Below are positions 7,370 to 14,022 of a stretch of 16,507 bases of DNA, piece after piece. The number at the start of each line of letters is the position of its first letter. The stretch's first letter is position 1. The stretch is taken from assembly GCA_036011305.1 (NCBI GenBank), contig DASCNA010000141.1, positions 1 through 16,507 on the forward strand, given 5' to 3'. Position numbers and translations under genes: made by a program. Source of the stretch: DASCNA01 sp036011305 (lineage in GTDB: Bacteria > Verrucomicrobiota > Lentisphaeria > Victivallales > GWF2-38-69). A model generated the notes under the pieces. That model searched no databases. It had not been told where the DNA came from and saw nothing but the letters and a program-made list of their open reading frames with translations.

Positions 7370-8536
7370 TTACTTGGGGATCTGCACCAAATTATCTAAT
7401 AAGTTATCATTAAATATATTCTGAGTATATTTGATTTTTTGCATACTCCCTTTCATCTTCAACTCATTACATAATTCGTCATCAGACCACAACATTCCTA
7501 TACACTTTGCCATATCTTTTATAGATTTGGGGTCAAAATAAAGCGCTGCATCACCACACTGCTCTGACATTGCATAAACATTTGATACTGCCATTGGGCA
7601 TCCAACAGCCATGGCTTCCAAAGGGGGAATATTTGTTGGACCAAAAAAAGTTGGATATATCAAGCCTCGAGCCCTTTTATATAATTCAGGCATATATTCA
7701 TCAGGCACATACCCCAAAAAAATTACATTATCTTGTAGATTCAACTCATTTATTTTTTTTAAAATATCATTATAAGCATTTTTTTTATATCCAACCAACA
7801 CTAATGAAATATCTTCATACTTTTCCATAACACAAGCTATTGCTTTTAATAATTTAATATGGTTTTTATGCTCCCAAAACTGTGCAGGATAAAATATATA
7901 TTTTTTCGGCAAATTTATTTGTTCATCAAAATCATCAGGAACTTCTTCATTATATATATATTCTGGAGGAATGAAAGGTAATGGAAATATTTTATCTTTA
8001 TTATTTTTATATGATTCTAGAAGTTGCTGTTTCCCAATTTCGGAATCAACAAAAAGAGCCCTACAGTACTTGCACATTCGTTTAAAAACCTGCTCTCGCC
8101 AAAAATACACCAATAAAGAAGAATTTTCAGGAAACCTTTCATATCTATGCATTAAATCATGAACTATCCCTAGCGAAGAAACAGGCATTTGGTAACAAAG
8201 AAAACTTAAAGATGAAAATATCCATAAATTACAATTTTGTCTTTTTAAAAGCTCAGCATTAGAATCAAAAAAAGATGCTATTTTTTTCCAAAAGAAGACA
8301 GGAAAAAAAGTTAATGTCAAAAGAACCCCTAATAAATATGTCCATTTAGTACACCTAACAAATATTTTTTCTACATCGACAGGAAGATAATTTTCCCAAA
8401 TTTTATCAGTATATACAATTACTTTATAATATTTATCTTCAGGCAATGCTAGATAGGCCTTTAATAGACTTTGAGAATACTGAAAAGCCCCCCCAATATG
8501 AGGAGTTACGCCTAAAAACAACCCTACTTTTTGCAT
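7370..8536 (-). CDS. GT4-type (family 1) glycosyltransferase
   Basis: A 388-residue GT-B fold enzyme. The N-terminal half starts 'MQKVGLFLGVTPHIGGAFQYSQSLLKAY', with the GG loop expected for a GT4 acceptor domain. The C-terminal half has 'KYIFYPAQFWEHKNHIKLLKA', 'LVLVGYKKN', 'VIFLGYVPDEYMPELYKRAR' and 'FFGPTNIPPLEAMAVGCPMAVSN', the donor-binding block. The usual first glutamate of the EX7E motif is replaced, a variation I recall in the 'FGPTNIPPLEA' subgroup. It should add a sugar to the lipid-linked glycan at the cytoplasmic membrane. Translation probably starts at the ATG at 8536 rather than 8554, because GGGGAG lies 10 bases before it. It then overlaps the methyltransferase stop by 13 bases, which points to translational coupling. 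It is the last gene of the four-gene minus-strand operon. Confidence 0.87.
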   Translation of the reverse strand: MQKVGLFLGVTPHIGGAFQYSQSLLKAYLALPEDKYYKVIVYTDKIWENYLPVDVEKIFVRCTKWTYLLGVLLTLTFFPVFFWKKIASFFDSNAELLKRQNCNLWIFSSLSFLCYQMPVSSLGIVHDLMHRYERFPENSSLLVYFWREQVFKRMCKYCRALFVDSEIGKQQLLESYKNNKDKIFPLPFIPPEYIYNEEVPDDFDEQINLPKKYIFYPAQFWEHKNHIKLLKAIACVMEKYEDISLVLVGYKKNAYNDILKKINELNLQDNVIFLGYVPDEYMPELYKRARGLIYPTFFGPTNIPPLEAMAVGCPMAVSNVYAMSEQCGDAALYFDPKSIKDMAKCIGMLWSDDELCNELKMKGSMQKIKYTQNIFNDNLLDNLVQIPK

Positions 8537-9273
8537 ATAAAACAAACTCCCCAAGTTTCAAAAGATGGCACTTTTCCTGTAATCCATTCTTCACTTGCAA
8601 TAACTTCAATACCAATATCATTCAACAACAATTCAATTTCTGTATCGAATAAATATCTCATTTTATGGGTCTCTTTTAGTACATCTGTTTCATTTGTAAT
8701 TTTATCTTCAATTGCAACTGTGTAATTTACATCTACACAGTTTTTTTGTGGATACATTACAGGCTCCGCTATTCTTGAAACACAGATCTCCTCATTTTCT
8801 AATTCCTTAATTCTTCTTTCAGGTTTTTCACTTAATACCGCAGGTCCATACCAACAATCAAAAATAAAAAAACCGCCTTTCTTAAGATGTTTATTCACTG
8901 TATTAAAAGTAGCTTTTAAATGCTGGTTTGTAACTTGGTAACTTACTACATGAAAAAGAGATAGAACGGCATCAAATATTTTATCAACTTCAAAAGTCCT
9001 TACATCTCCTTTTTCAAAAAATAATTTCGAATTATTTCTTGCTAGAAATCTCGCACGCTCTAACATATCCTCGCTAAAATCTATTCCATGAATATTATAT
9101 CCATACTCTGATAGGAGACTTGCATGTTTGCCAGTGCCGCAACCTAACTCCAAAATATCCCCAAATTCAATCTTATATTTTGTTAACAAAGAAAAAATAT
9201 AATCTGCCTCTTTTGGGTAATCTTTGTCTTTATATAGCAAATCATAATATTTAGCATAATTTTTAAAAACCAT
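8524..9273 (-). CDS. Class I SAM-dependent methyltransferase
   Basis: A 249-residue protein with a standard Rossmann SAM-binding domain: motif I 'ILELGCGTGKHASLL' (residues about 40-54), motif II 'YNIHGIDFSEDMLERAR' (about 59-75), 'KGDVRTF' and 'FDAVLSLFHVVSYQ', then a 'LKKGGFFIFDCWYGPAV' block that is typical of a widespread Methyltransf_25-like group in sugar loci. The likely substrate is a sugar nucleotide or growing glycan, inferred only from its place between a sugar aminotransferase and a glycosyltransferase. ATG 9273 is preceded by GGAG with a 7-base spacer and lies 2 bases after the aminotransferase stop. N-, O- and C-methylation cannot be told apart from the sequence. Confidence 0.85.
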   Translation of the reverse strand: MVFKNYAKYYDLLYKDKDYPKEADYIFSLLTKYKIEFGDILELGCGTGKHASLLSEYGYNIHGIDFSEDMLERARFLARNNSKLFFEKGDVRTFEVDKIFDAVLSLFHVVSYQVTNQHLKATFNTVNKHLKKGGFFIFDCWYGPAVLSEKPERRIKELENEEICVSRIAEPVMYPQKNCVDVNYTVAIEDKITNETDVLKETHKMRYLFDTEIELLLNDIGIEVIASEEWITGKVPSFETWGVCFICKK

Positions 9274-9275
9274 TT

Positions 9276-10403
9276 TTAGGCTCCTATTAGTATCTTTTTT
9301 AAAGCTCCAGCAACAATCATAATTTGCTCATTGGAGATCGCCAGCCCGCTAGGAATATAAAATCCTCTTCCTGCAATATATTCGGAAACAGAAAACCTTT
9401 CATTTGCAAATAATCCTTTTTTTAGAAAAACGGGTTGCTGATGAATAGGCCAGAAAAATGGACGTGTACCAATACCAAGTTTAGCAAGCTCACGGCAAAC
9501 ATCATCAGTTTTAAGTTTATTATCGTTCTGAATTAAAATAGAAAAAACCCAATATATATTTTCAGCATAATTAGTTTTCTCCAATGGCAAAACTATACCT
9601 TTAATGTCAGAAAGTAAAGATTGATATAAGGCTCCAATCTCCCTTTTTCTTATAATATGTTCATCTAATTTTTCAAGTTGTGCCAACCCCAAAGCTGCCT
9701 GAATATTTGTTATCCGATAATTCCAACCAATTTTTTCATGAACAAAGCGTCTTTTCCCAGGTTGAAAACATAAATTCCTATATTCCCTACAAGCACCATA
9801 AACATCCTCATCATCTGTCAATATCATACCACCTTCACCAGTAGTTATATGCTTGTTAGGATAAAAACTGAAGGTGCTAACATCTCCAAATGAACCACAT
9901 TTTCTATCTTTATAGTCAAGTCCAATCGCTTCTGCAGCATCTTCAATTATTTTCAGGTTATACTTACCTGCAAGCTCTAAAACAGGATCCATATCAACTG
10001 GCAAACCATAGATATGAACAGCCATTATTGCTTTAGTTTTTTCGGTAATCTTTTCCTCAATCAAGTCAACATTCATGTTCCAAGTATCTGCACAAGAATC
10101 TACAGGAACAGGAACTGCGCCCGCTTTTATGATAGCATTCGCACAAGAAATAATGGTAAACGTTGGTAAAATAACTTCATCGCCTACACTCAATCCTAAT
10201 GCTGCAACTGCAATCTCCAGAGCAGCAGTCCCATTTGACACCGCTATACCATATTTTCTACTATTATACTCTGCAAAAGATTTCTCAAAACGCTCAACAA
10301 AGGGGCCTTCAGAAGAAATCCATCCAGTATCGATACACTCATTTATATATTTTTTTTCATTACCGTCAAGTAGTGGTTCATTAACCGGTATAAAATTTTG
10401 CAT
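9276..10403 (-). CDS. DegT/DnrJ/EryC1/StrS aminotransferase, GDP-perosamine synthase (PerA)-like
   Basis: A PLP-dependent sugar aminotransferase of 375 residues. It starts 'MQNFIPVNEPLLDGNEKKYINECIDTGWISSEGPFVERFE', the N terminus I associate with PerA-type enzymes. Further marks are 'AVSNGTAALEIAV', 'DEVILPTFTIIS', 'VDSCADTWNMNVDLIE', 'KIIEDAAEAIG' with the PLP-contacting Asp, and 'FSFYPNKHITTGEGG' with the internal-aldimine Lys (about residue 184). PerA converts GDP-4-keto-6-deoxymannose to GDP-perosamine, but related enzymes use other 4-keto sugars and no Gmd-like dehydratase lies in the window, so the exact product is unproved. The start was set at ATG 10403, with AAGG 9 bases upstream; the frame can be read from a TTG at 10412. 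Its motifs differ from the aminotransferase at 2923-4029, so the locus has two distinct enzymes rather than a duplication. Confidence 0.87.
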   Translation of the reverse strand: MQNFIPVNEPLLDGNEKKYINECIDTGWISSEGPFVERFEKSFAEYNSRKYGIAVSNGTAALEIAVAALGLSVGDEVILPTFTIISCANAIIKAGAVPVPVDSCADTWNMNVDLIEEKITEKTKAIMAVHIYGLPVDMDPVLELAGKYNLKIIEDAAEAIGLDYKDRKCGSFGDVSTFSFYPNKHITTGEGGMILTDDEDVYGACREYRNLCFQPGKRRFVHEKIGWNYRITNIQAALGLAQLEKLDEHIIRKREIGALYQSLLSDIKGIVLPLEKTNYAENIYWVFSILIQNDNKLKTDDVCRELAKLGIGTRPFFWPIHQQPVFLKKGLFANERFSVSEYIAGRGFYIPSGLAISNEQIMIVAGALKKILIGA

Positions 10404-10420
10404 AACATACAACCTTATTT

Positions 10421-10834
10421 TTACTGTCCTTCTATTCCCTTAAACCTGACTTTATCCTTATCTGCAGAGTAAGGTCCCTGTTTTACTTCATACATCTCTA
10501 AATCTTCAAGTACTTCAAAGCCATGTCCGCCCGCAGCCAAAAGTATGACATCTCCTTTTCCTAATACATGGCTTTCTAAGTAATTTTCTTCATCATCATA
10601 AAAATTGACCTTCAACTTTCCCGACTTTATAACAAGAACTTCCTGCGTGTATTTTACTTCACGTTTAACAAGATTGTGCCTATGTGCACTAATAATCTTT
10701 CCTTTATTGTGATTCATATAAGCCAATTGTTGAGAAAAACTATCAGGTGTAAAAAAACTTACGCAGTCCTTAGAGTAATTACTTTTTATTATAATTGCCA
10801 AAATATTGTTATTATGTCTTATTTCCTTTATCAT
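10421..10834 (-). CDS. Cupin-fold protein of a polysaccharide operon
   Basis: A 137-residue single-domain cupin. The metal/substrate motif is 'SAHRHNLVKREVKYTQEVLVIKSGKLKVNFYDDE', a first cupin motif with H-x-H and a downstream Glu, and the second motif is 'VLGKGDVILLAAGGHGFEVLEDLEMYEVKQGPY', with GGH as the last histidine. Close relatives with the 'TQEVLxIxxGxxxVxFYD' and 'LLAxGGHGFE' signatures recur in surface-glycan loci. They are usually unassigned; an epimerase, isomerase or binding role has been guessed. It is the first gene of the minus-strand operon. A strong GGAGG sits 9 bases before the ATG, and the aminotransferase follows 17 bases after its stop. Its reaction is unknown. Confidence 0.8.
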   Translation of the reverse strand: MIKEIRHNNNILAIIIKSNYSKDCVSFFTPDSFSQQLAYMNHNKGKIISAHRHNLVKREVKYTQEVLVIKSGKLKVNFYDDEENYLESHVLGKGDVILLAAGGHGFEVLEDLEMYEVKQGPYSADKDKVRFKGIEGQ

Positions 10835-10843
10835 ATTACAATG

Positions 10844-10848
10844 CCTCC
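10844..10848 (-). promoter_or_regulatory. Strong Shine-Dalgarno sequence of the cupin gene
   Basis: On the minus strand this reads GGAGG, 9 bases before the ATG at 10834. It is the best ribosome binding site in the glycan locus and supports 10834 as the true start of the operon's first gene. Most plus-strand genes have weak sites. Confidence 0.7.
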
Positions 10849-11035
10849 AACGATATCTAGGATTCTATTAACTTTAAAATTACTACCATTTCTACAATTT
10901 TTCCACAGACTCTTCAATATTTAAAGTAAGATATAAATACATCTCAACTCCATATCCTAAAAGTATTTTCAAAGCTATAGATATCCACAATTTGATAAAC
11001 TTTCCCCATCAACTAGTGCAACATTGAATTATTTT

Positions 11036-11044
11036 TGGTATACT
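11036..11044 (+). promoter_or_regulatory. Extended -10 promoter of the IS630 transposase
   Basis: TGGTATACT is an extended -10 element (TGn plus TATACT), 29 bases before the transposase ATG. No good -35 lies at the usual distance, which is common for extended -10 promoters. It lies just inside the left end of the element, as expected for a self-contained IS. Confidence 0.5.
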
Positions 11045-11073
11045 ACGATATGAACTTAAACTCGGGAGTTTGT

Positions 11074-11529
11074 ATGGATAAAAAGTATATCATAGATTTA
11101 TCACAAGATGAACACAAATTTTTACTTGACATTGTTTCTAACGGCAGAAATTCAGCTAAGAAGATTCAGCATTCCAATATACTGCTTAAAGCAGATTTAA
11201 GAGAGGGATGGATAGATAAAAAAATAGCCGAAGCATTTGGCACAACTATAAGAACGGTTCAGCGGATTCGAAAAGAGTTTGTTGATGAAGGAATTGAAAT
11301 AGCTATAAACCGTAAGAAACACTCAAGATATAAACCTAGAAAATTTGATGGGGAAATGGAAGCTGTTTTAGTGGCTGAAGCTTGCAGCTCAGCACCTGAA
11401 GGTTACAGTAGCTGGACCCTAAGCTTACTTAAGGAAAGAATAATTGAGCTTAATATTGTTGATTCAGTATCTAGAGAAACAATTAGGCAGACTTTAAAAA
11501 AAATGAAATTAAACCTTGGCAAAAAGTAG
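11074..11529 (+). CDS. IS630-family transposase, first frame (DNA-binding part)
   Basis: The frame starts at ATG 11074, with GGGAG 5 bases upstream, and runs 151 residues to a TAG at 11527. It begins 'MDKKYIIDLSQDEHKFLLDIVSNG'. The helix-turn-helix region 'GWIDKKIAEAFGTTIRTVQRIRKEFVDEGIE' is typical of IS630 N termini, followed by the second DNA-binding part 'GYSSWTLSLLKERIIEL...SVSRETIRQTLKK'. The last residues after 'TLKK' (MKLNLGKK) depart from the family, while the -1 frame continues with the expected NEIKPWQK. Read alone it lacks all catalytic residues and might act as a transposition inhibitor; joined to the second frame it gives a full transposase. Confidence 0.8.
   Translation: MDKKYIIDLSQDEHKFLLDIVSNGRNSAKKIQHSNILLKADLREGWIDKKIAEAFGTTIRTVQRIRKEFVDEGIEIAINRKKHSRYKPRKFDGEMEAVLVAEACSSAPEGYSSWTLSLLKERIIELNIVDSVSRETIRQTLKKMKLNLGKK
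11496..11502 (+). other. A-AAA-AAA slippery site for -1 frameshifting in the IS630 transposase
   Basis: In the first frame the codons are tta-aaa-aaa-atg, so bases 11496-11502 form the X-XXY-YYZ heptamer A-AAA-AAA. A -1 slip makes the next codon aat at 11502-11504 and yields TLKK-NEIKPW, the IS630 consensus across this joint. The run is 8 A long. An obvious stimulating stem-loop downstream was not found by eye. Confidence 0.65.
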
Positions 11530-12203
11530 AATGGTGTATTCCAGCAAAGTCCAGTTCGGAATTTGCTTGTAACATGGAAGATGTTCTTAGTGTATATAAA
11601 AGACCTTATGATAAGCGTTTTCCGCAAGTTTGCGTTGATGAAATGAGTAAACAATTAGTAGCAGAAGTTAGGAACACAATACCACCTAGACCTGGTACTT
11701 CTGAGCGTTATGATACAGAATATAAGCGAAATGGAACCGCAAATATTTTTATGGCTTTTGAGCCAGCAACAGGTAAACGCTCATTAAAAGTAACCGATCA
11801 TAGAAAAAAAGTTGATTGGGCAGTTTTCATGAGACATTTGGTTGATGATGTTTATAATGATGCAGAAAAAATCATTATTGTTATGGATAACCTGAATACT
11901 CATAACTGTTCTTCTTTATATGAAGCTTTTAATCCAAAAGAAGCAAAAAGAATCATGGCCAAGCTTGAAATACATTATACTCCAAAGCATGGAAGCTGGC
12001 TCAATATGGCAGAACTTGAACTCAGCCACTTAAGTCGCCAATGCCTTAACAGGCGCATAGCCGATAAGAATATATTAATAAATGAAACCAGTGCCTGGGA
12101 AACGAAACGAAACAGTAGAGAAGTAAAAGTGAACTGGCAGTTTACCTGCGAGGATGCTAGGGTGAAATTGAAAAAACTGTATCCAGAATATGTGATAGAA
12201 TAA
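11502..12203 (+). CDS. IS630-family transposase, second frame (DDE catalytic domain)
   Basis: This frame lies at -1 relative to the first and carries the whole RNase H-like DDE domain, 233 residues from the slip point to TAA at 12201-12203. The acidic residues are the Asp of 'QVCVDEMSKQL', the Asp of 'IIIVMDNLNTHNCSS' and the Glu of 'HGSWLNMAELELS', all typical of IS630. 'CLNRRIADKN' and 'NWQFTCEDARVKLKKLYP' close the domain. It probably has no start of its own; the in-frame ATG 11574 would delete the start of the domain. The fused product is about 376 residues, within the range for the family, so this looks like programmed frameshifting rather than decay. Confidence 0.82.
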   Translation, partial: NEIKPWQKVEWCIPAKSSSEFACNMEDVLSVYKRPYDKRFPQVCVDEMSKQLVAEVRNTIPPRPGTSERYDTEYKRNGTANIFMAFEPATGKRSLKVTDHRKKVDWAVFMRHLVDDVYNDAEKIIIVMDNLNTHNCSSLYEAFNPKEAKRIMAKLEIHYTPKHGSWLNMAELELSHLSRQCLNRRIADKNILINETSAWETKRNSREVKVNWQFTCEDARVKLKKLYPEYVIE

Positions 12204-12216
12204 AATGGACTATGCA

Positions 12217-12252
12217 CTAGCAGGTATCTACTTTATCCAACAACCCTGCTAG
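12217..12252. repeat. 8-bp inverted repeat whose left arm contains the IS630 target site
   Basis: ctagcagg (12217-12224) pairs with cctgctag (12245-12252). The TA inside the left arm is the TA next to the IS. Removing the IS leaves ...atcaacTAgcagg..., which restores the same arm because a C also precedes the left TA, and adds partial pairing (tcaa against ttga with a 3-base bulge). The element therefore inserted into a stem of a pre-existing hairpin. Confidence 0.6.
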
Positions 12253-12518
12253 ATGTTGAAAATATTCATTTTTCAAAGAGAATCCAAGTCTGAACTGCAA
12301 TATATTATATTCTTCAAAAGAAGCAATAACACTTTAAGGATGATGAAGGATCCGAAATTGTCCGATTTGTAAATGTAAACAGTTAAAAAAAAATACATTT
12401 TTGAAATATCAAGCATTCCAGCTCGCCCATTTTCGTATGATCTAATAACATTCGTATTTCTGTATTTTACCATATTAGGCAACGTCTTTCAAAGACTATA
12501 CCTAACCACAAAGTAGTA
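12220..12518. other. Gene-poor stretch between the IS630 and the GT2 gene
   Basis: About 300 bases with no convincing gene. Besides the inverted repeat next to the IS, there is a 7-bp stem ttgaaaa (12256-12262)/ttttcaa (12270-12276) and a short palindrome gtctttcaaagac (12484-12496) close to the GT2 stop. The latter could help end GT2 transcription, but it lacks a T run. A 69-codon minus-strand frame ending at 12273 has no recognisable features. Confidence 0.4.
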
Positions 12519-13415
12519 TTAAGATAAACCCAAAAAGGCGCGTAAAAACCGTAATAGATATCTTCTATTAAGCCTATCCTCTTTTACAGCTTTTTTCAAT
12601 AATTTCATATACTTCGGCTTATCACTTTTCTCAATAGCCAGCTTCGCCATATCAAAATAACATTTTCCCAATCTTTTTTTGAGACACTTTCTTTGAGCTG
12701 CTGTTAAGTTCTCAACAGATAACCAATAAGTATATATTCTTTCCAGTTCATAAGGGTATTTTGCTTTTGAAGCTGATGAACGGCTAGTATTACTTGTATG
12801 CAGCCTATAAAGCATTAATGGTTCCGACAAACAATACGGTTTTGCATTATATGCTAAACGTAGATGAAATTCTAGATCATCAGCTAACGTAAATGTTGTA
12901 TTATAGCCTCCAGCTTTATTCCACAAGCTTCTCCTGATAAGCAGAGTTGAAGTATAAATATAACTTTTTTTAAGTAATGAGGCAAAAACATCTCTAGAAT
13001 CAATCTTTTGTGATAATGTTTTTATTTCTCCTTCTTTTTTGTTAAACCGGGTAAAGCCGGTAAAAACAAAACCTATTTCACCATTTTCATCAAGTATTTT
13101 CACCTGTTTTTCAAGCTTATCCGGTTCCCACAAATCATCATGATCGCAAAACGCTATATATTCACCTGATGCTTTTTCTACACAAGCATTTTTTGCGCCG
13201 GCAATTCCCTGATTTTTTTGTTTGAAAGCCTTAACAGGTTCTTGGAATGCAGAAACCAACTCCCATGTAGATTCATCAGGTGAACCATCATCAATTATAA
13301 TTATTTCAAAATCTTTATATGTCTGATTCAATATACTACGAACTGTTTCCTGTATATACGTTGTATTATTATATACAGGAATACAAACTGAAACTTTTGG
13401 TCTTGTTTTTTTCAT
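12519..13415 (-). CDS. GT2 family glycosyltransferase
   Basis: A 298-residue GT-A enzyme. 'PKVSVCIPVYNNTTYIQETVRSILNQTYKDFEIIIIDDGS' (residues about 6-45) is the standard opening with the uridine-binding Asp pair D42-D43. 'NQGIAGAKNACVEKASGEYIAFCDHDDLWEPDKLEKQ' carries the DxD-type motif (D91-H-D93-D94), and 'GGYNTTFTLADDLEFHLRL' holds the catalytic-base acid near D179-D180. The C-terminal tail is basic and helical, so the protein is probably membrane-associated. It should transfer a sugar from a nucleotide donor to the lipid-linked glycan. It lies in the same direction as the cupin operon but is cut off from it by the IS630, so it probably belonged to the same locus. The start codon has only a weak upstream GAG. 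Confidence 0.88.
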   Translation of the reverse strand: MKKTRPKVSVCIPVYNNTTYIQETVRSILNQTYKDFEIIIIDDGSPDESTWELVSAFQEPVKAFKQKNQGIAGAKNACVEKASGEYIAFCDHDDLWEPDKLEKQVKILDENGEIGFVFTGFTRFNKKEGEIKTLSQKIDSRDVFASLLKKSYIYTSTLLIRRSLWNKAGGYNTTFTLADDLEFHLRLAYNAKPYCLSEPLMLYRLHTSNTSRSSASKAKYPYELERIYTYWLSVENLTAAQRKCLKKRLGKCYFDMAKLAIEKSDKPKYMKLLKKAVKEDRLNRRYLLRFLRAFLGLS

Positions 13416-13563
13416 TTTATTACATTCTCAACTAATTTATTCTTCTGAAACATGGTAATCTGCTTTTTCTACCATGTAGGACATATAGGACTTGTAGAAA
13501 ACATTTAAAAGGTGCCACAGACTAACTCAGGCAGCATTACTAAAACCACTAATATACACTAAT

Positions 13564-13590
13564 TTTTAATGAGCAATCTGCTCATTAAAA
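13564..13590. terminator. 12-bp perfect hairpin, possible intrinsic terminator
   Basis: ttttaatgagca (13564-13575) pairs with tgctcattaaaa (13579-13590) around an atc loop. On the plus strand it is followed by tattttattt, so it could act as a weak intrinsic terminator. It lies upstream of GT2 and faces no plus-strand gene nearby, so it may instead be the core of a repeat element. Confidence 0.45.
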
Positions 13591-13941
13591 TATTTTATTT
13601 ATTCGTGCCAATTGGTATAATTCGTGGCTAAAAAAACGGTTTTAAAATTTACAATCTATACAGGATTCGATCAAGCTTTAGAGGTTCGAATAGTTAATTC
13701 AAACTCGAAACAATTGAGAAAAACTCTAAAAATACATGCCCTTGGGTATACATTTCTACATGGTAAACATTCTTAGTTTGTATAATTCAAATTTAACATC
13801 CAAAACCCAAAACTCAACCCCATCTTCTACTCCAGTCTATAAGTATTATATTTAAAAATATGTTAAAAACGGAATTCCCGATAATAAAATAGGAAGTAAT
13901 TTTATAACAGGCATTCCGCACATAATATTTGAAGTTTTTTG

Positions 13942-13968
13942 TATTTAAAAATCGGTAATTTTTAAATA
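13942..13968. repeat. 11-bp perfect hairpin upstream of the IS1634-type transposase
   Basis: tatttaaaaat (13942-13952) pairs with atttttaaata (13958-13968) around cggta. It lies 55 bases before the transposase ATG. Hairpins in this place can shield an IS from outside transcription or translation, but this one is almost all A/T, so the role is a guess. Confidence 0.4.
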
Positions 13969-14022
13969 TCATGTATATCTTAGTATTGCTTTTAAAAATA
14001 TCAATTGGAGCTTTGGAGATAT

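Larger units (their letters stand above)
11016..12217 (+). mobile_element. IS630-family insertion sequence, 1202 bp, with TA at both flanks
   Basis: The left end reads TA (11014-11015) then GTGCAACATTG; the right end, in reverse complement, reads TA (12218-12219) then GTGCATAGTCC. The first five bases of the ends match exactly and matches beyond are scattered. A TA dinucleotide at each edge is the target duplication expected of IS630/Tc1-mariner transposons. Inside lies one transposase split over two frames. The element lies about 180 bases upstream of the cupin start and separates the minus-strand glycan operon from the GT2 gene. All visible parts are intact, so it may be recently active. 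Confidence 0.8.
13416..14022. other. 607-base gene-free stretch with hairpins and decayed repeats
   Basis: No gene is seen. Structures include an 8-bp stem at 13450-13457/13470-13477, a 12-bp perfect hairpin at 13564-13590, the direct words attcgtg at 13601 and 13620, and an 11-bp hairpin at 13942-13968. Words such as 'accactaatatacactaa' and 'attcgtgccaattggtataattcgtggc' look like eroded copies of a dispersed intergenic repeat. The last 150 or so bases probably include the left end of the IS1634-type element, but its exact border cannot be set because its right end is missing. Confidence 0.5.

Noticed and set aside
11529..11574. IS630 transposase as a pseudogene with a disabling frameshift.
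   Set aside because: The shift coincides with a perfect slippery heptamer, the fusion restores consensus, and the rest of both frames is intact, so programmed frameshifting is the simpler reading, although an indel is not excluded.
12273..12482. A 69-codon minus-strand frame between the IS630 and GT2.
   Set aside because: No ribosome binding site, no recognisable motif and an odd mix of hydrophobic and AT-driven residues; it looks like chance in AT-rich DNA.
13416..14022. A CRISPR array or tandem repeat in the long gene-free region.
   Set aside because: The repeated words are short, few and unevenly spaced; there is no repeat-spacer pattern and no cas gene.
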